DNA of 64,000 nucleotides from an uncultured Bacteroides sp. Its GTDB lineage: Bacteria; Bacteroidota; Bacteroidia; Bacteroidales; Bacteroidaceae. Shown here in pieces: positions 62,057-64,000 of the stretch. Location: NCBI GenBank assembly GCA_944321495.1, contig CALULP010000009.1, positions 1-64,000 of the forward strand, given 5' to 3'. The first letter of the stretch is position 1. Each line of letters opens with the position of its first letter. The notes beneath the pieces are model-generated. The model searched no databases. It was given only the letters and a program-made list of their open reading frames with translations, and was not told the origin of the DNA. The position numbers and the translations under genes are program-made.

Positions 62057-62428
62057 TTATTGAACCGGTTCAGCAGCAGCATCTTCGGAAGGAGTAGCAG
62101 CAGGCACATCAGCATCCGGTGCTACAGTTCCGATAGGCATATTATACGGATTGGTTGCTTCTTCCTGCTGTGCCTGTTCCATAATGATATCACCACTTTG
62201 GGTTGCGGTAGGCAACACATAAGCAGAAGCAATGCTTACAATCACCATGAAAATAGCAAGCCCCCAAGTGGTTTTCTCCAAGAAATCTGTTGTCTTACGC
62301 ACACCCATAATCTGATTGGATGAAGCGAAACTCGAGGCCAACCCTCCGCCCTTGGAGTTCTGAATCAAAACAATGAAACACATCAGCACGGAAGCTATCA
62401 GCATTAAAATAATCAATAATAGATACAT
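62057..62428 (-). CDS. secG: preprotein translocase subunit SecG
   Basis: This 123-residue subunit of the SecYEG channel has two membrane helices (residues 2-22 and 53-75) around the conserved LIQNSKGGGLASSF loop. The C terminus is extended with an acidic Ala/Pro/Glu-rich tail (AAAEPVQ end), as in other Bacteroidota. It is last in the operon and 5 bp after the TPR gene. Confidence 0.92.
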   Translation of the reverse strand: MYLLLIILMLIASVLMCFIVLIQNSKGGGLASSFASSNQIMGVRKTTDFLEKTTWGLAIFMVIVSIASAYVLPTATQSGDIIMEQAQQEEATNPYNMPIGTVAPDADVPAATPSEDAAAEPVQ

Positions 62429-62433
62429 TTTTA

Positions 62434-63201
62434 CTATTTGGATTTAGCGTTAATAATCATTTGTTCCAAATCTCTGATTTGGTCTGCAAAGTAAGCACTT
62501 TTTTTTGGATATTTCAAACTTAATTTTTTAATAATTTCAAGCGCCTTTTCATAACGGTGCTGATTCATGTAAATTTTCGCCAAAGTCTCGGTAAAATAAC
62601 TCTCATCCAAATCTCCGTCAGACGCCACTGCCTCCGATTGGGAAGCGACACTACTCCCCTCGGAGCCCACCGTGCCGACAGAAGGATTTCCATCCTTCTC
62701 ACTTTCATGAATGAATCCGTCAATCAATTCTTGTCCCCTCAACTTAGGCACTTCCTCAGTTTCCGTAGTGCTTTCCGCGTTATTGTCAGTACGCATCAGA
62801 TAAGCCACATAATCCGTAGCATAATCCAATGCCATAGGCTGTTGTTGAGGTTGTACATCCTGGCTTTTCGCAAGAAATGCGTCAATCAAAGCCAACGTAC
62901 GGTCAACGCCTGGTTCTTCAGCAACAGCAAAACTTGTTTTCTGTTCATGGCTATCTGCATGCGACGTGATACCATTTTCAATCAAGTAAAACAACACCCG
63001 ACGATCGGCAACATACAACACAGACTTGCGTAATTCGTCACCGAACGAGCTATCACGCAACAGATAAAGATTCTTTAGATAAAGCAACCGTAATGACTGA
63101 AAATATGGATATTGCTGCAGTAATCCACGCAGTTCACCCAACGTATCCCTATTCAGCATTTCAGGATGCTGCATCCATGACTGTAATGTATCCGGCGCCA
63201 T
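62434..63201 (-). CDS. TPR-like protein of the lptE-secG cluster
   Basis: This 255-residue soluble protein has helical N-terminal region (LRGLLQQYPYFQSLRLLYLKN), a low-complexity middle and a C-terminal tetratricopeptide-like repeat (YFTETLAKIYMNQHRYEKALEIIKKLSLKYPKKSAYFADQI). It is conserved between lptE and secG in Bacteroidales. Its role is unknown; envelope assembly is inferred from neighbours only. Confidence 0.8.
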   Translation of the reverse strand: MAPDTLQSWMQHPEMLNRDTLGELRGLLQQYPYFQSLRLLYLKNLYLLRDSSFGDELRKSVLYVADRRVLFYLIENGITSHADSHEQKTSFAVAEEPGVDRTLALIDAFLAKSQDVQPQQQPMALDYATDYVAYLMRTDNNAESTTETEEVPKLRGQELIDGFIHESEKDGNPSVGTVGSEGSSVASQSEAVASDGDLDESYFTETLAKIYMNQHRYEKALEIIKKLSLKYPKKSAYFADQIRDLEQMIINAKSK

Positions 63202-63206
63202 AATCG

Positions 63207-63734
63207 TTACCAGTTCGCAACTGTAGAATTGAATATTTGTTCCGTAATATCGCGCACCATAATAGTTATCAAACCATCTTGCACATCGGTCAGCAACTGA
63301 GAAGAATCATAGGTCTGGAATGCTGTAAATTGCTGATTCTCGAAATCATCCTTATGGTCCACATTATTGACATAAGTGACTGAAACTGTCAACGTAAGTT
63401 TTACTTTCGATGAAAAGCCACTCGCATCCACTGATTCGTTAAACTGATTATAACCCGTAATTTCTCCACCTATCTCCAAGTCCCCGCCCGAATCCACTAA
63501 TCTCAATTGGGTCTGTTGGGTGAACATATCCCTCAACCGCTGGTTAAATTCAATTGCCAACGGTGCATATACATAGTCTGCTACATTTTGAAAATCCCGA
63601 ATTGTGATAGTTTTCACTTTACTGTAATCAATGGAAGTGATAGGTGCCAAGCCTAAACTAATGCGACAAGAATATACAGCTAAAACCACACACACCAAAG
63701 TTACCGCTATTGCTATTTTCTTAATCCAAGCCAT
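63207..63734 (-). CDS. lptE: LPS-assembly lipoprotein LptE
   Basis: This 175-residue protein has a signal/lipobox segment ([17 protein letters not shown]), then the LptE fold ([20 protein letters not shown] ... [20 protein letters not shown] ... [12 protein letters not shown]). LptE plugs the LptD barrel that inserts lipopolysaccharide in the outer membrane. Its start overlaps the upstream regulator gene by 14 bp. Confidence 0.87.
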   Translation of the reverse strand: MAWIKKIAIAVTLVCVVLAVYSCRISLGLAPITSIDYSKVKTITIRDFQNVADYVYAPLAIEFNQRLRDMFTQQTQLRLVDSGGDLEIGGEITGYNQFNESVDASGFSSKVKLTLTVSVTYVNNVDHKDDFENQQFTAFQTYDSSQLLTDVQDGLITIMVRDITEQIFNSTVANW

Positions 63735-64000
63735 ATTCTTTTATTTTCCGATATAAAGTACGTTCCGAAATATTCAGATCACGGGCTGCCGCCTTACGCT
63801 TTCCGTGATGTTTTTCAAGTGCTTTCCGTATCATTTCTTTCTCTACGTCATCCAATGAAAGAGATTCCTCCACATATTCTTCCGTATCTTGTATATCATC
63901 ATCTGCAGGCTTATGCGTTTCTTTCACTACAGAAGGGATAATAGTAGGAATAGTCAAAGACGGAGGCTGTACCATTGCAGGCTGCTGCGCATAATAAGGG
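63721..64000 (-). CDS. sigma54-dependent Fis-family regulator, C-terminal part
   Basis: Only the last 93 codons are in the window; the gene continues beyond the right edge. The C-terminal Fis helix-turn-helix is clear: [20 protein letters not shown] followed by [20 protein letters not shown]. In other Bacteroidales the full gene has a sigma54-interaction AAA domain and precedes lptE, which matches here. The linker before the HTH is acidic and proline-rich. Confidence 0.85.
   Translation of the reverse strand, partial: PYYAQQPAMVQPPSLTIPTIIPSVVKETHKPADDDIQDTEEYVEESLSLDDVEKEMIRKALEKHHGKRKAAARDLNISERTLYRKIKEYGLD

Overview
The window is chromosomal DNA from a member of the Bacteroidota, order Bacteroidales and probably Bacteroidaceae. 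Evidence includes about twenty promoters with the phylum's -7 box (TAnnTTTG, often with TTTG about 19-20 bp upstream), a SusC-type outer-membrane barrel receptor, DUF1573, DUF4369, DUF4831 and DUF5690 proteins, an S46 dipeptidyl peptidase, the sigma54 regulator-lptE-TPR-secG cluster, and a tmRNA with tag GNENYALAA. By eye the G+C content looks a little above that of common gut Bacteroides; I do not name a genus. No rRNA, tRNA, prophage, insertion sequence or CRISPR array was seen; the only RNA gene recognised is ssrA.

Layout. 0.2-9.7 kb: MATE pump, DUF1573, OPT peptide transporter, DUF1460 hydrolase, pyrB-pyrI, flavin reductase plus barrel protein, glyA. 9.9-16.4 kb: groES-groEL, threonine aldolase, cbpA-cbpM, a NylB-like serine hydrolase, an Mpv17-like membrane protein. 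16.5-23.5 kb: envelope genes on the minus strand (TlpA-type thioredoxin, lipoprotein, outer-membrane receptor) divergent from a sensor kinase/response regulator pair. 23.5-29.5 kb: a DNA maintenance group (radical-SAM repair pair, H1-like protein, AlbA/Schlafen-type regulator, UDG-fold glycosylase, queE-queD, alkyltransferase). 29.9-32.3 kb: coiled-coil protein, zapA, rny. 33.1-39.1 kb (minus): dinB, second MATE pump, 2-aminoethylphosphonate breakdown genes phnW-phnX and a truncated DUF5690 transporter. 39.4-51.7 kb (plus): Zn/Cd-type P-ATPase with Fur-family regulator, cation antiporter, acyl-CoA ligase, AddA-type helicase-nuclease, ECF sigma operon, acyltransferase. 51.7-64 kb: DUF4369 lipoprotein, S46 peptidase, GH9 glycosidase, ssrA, lactonase, DUF4831, PqqD-domain protein with an MFS transporter, and the secG/lptE cluster running off the right edge.

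The main unexplained signal lies between genes. At least twelve intergenic stretches are packed with short-period degenerate repeats, most built on internal palindromes. They fall into about eight sequence families with periods of 7, 8, 11, 21, 22 or 24 bp. One family (GGTA every 11 bp) lies between divergent promoters at all three of its loci. Another fills the whole kinase-regulator junction with an inverted octamer array. The 24-bp and one 22-bp family show compensatory changes that keep their stems paired, and two arrays lie in predicted 5' leaders. Other notable items are a perfect 23-bp palindrome overlapping the zinc ATPase promoter, a beta-clamp-like tail on the radical-SAM repair protein, and two broken genes.
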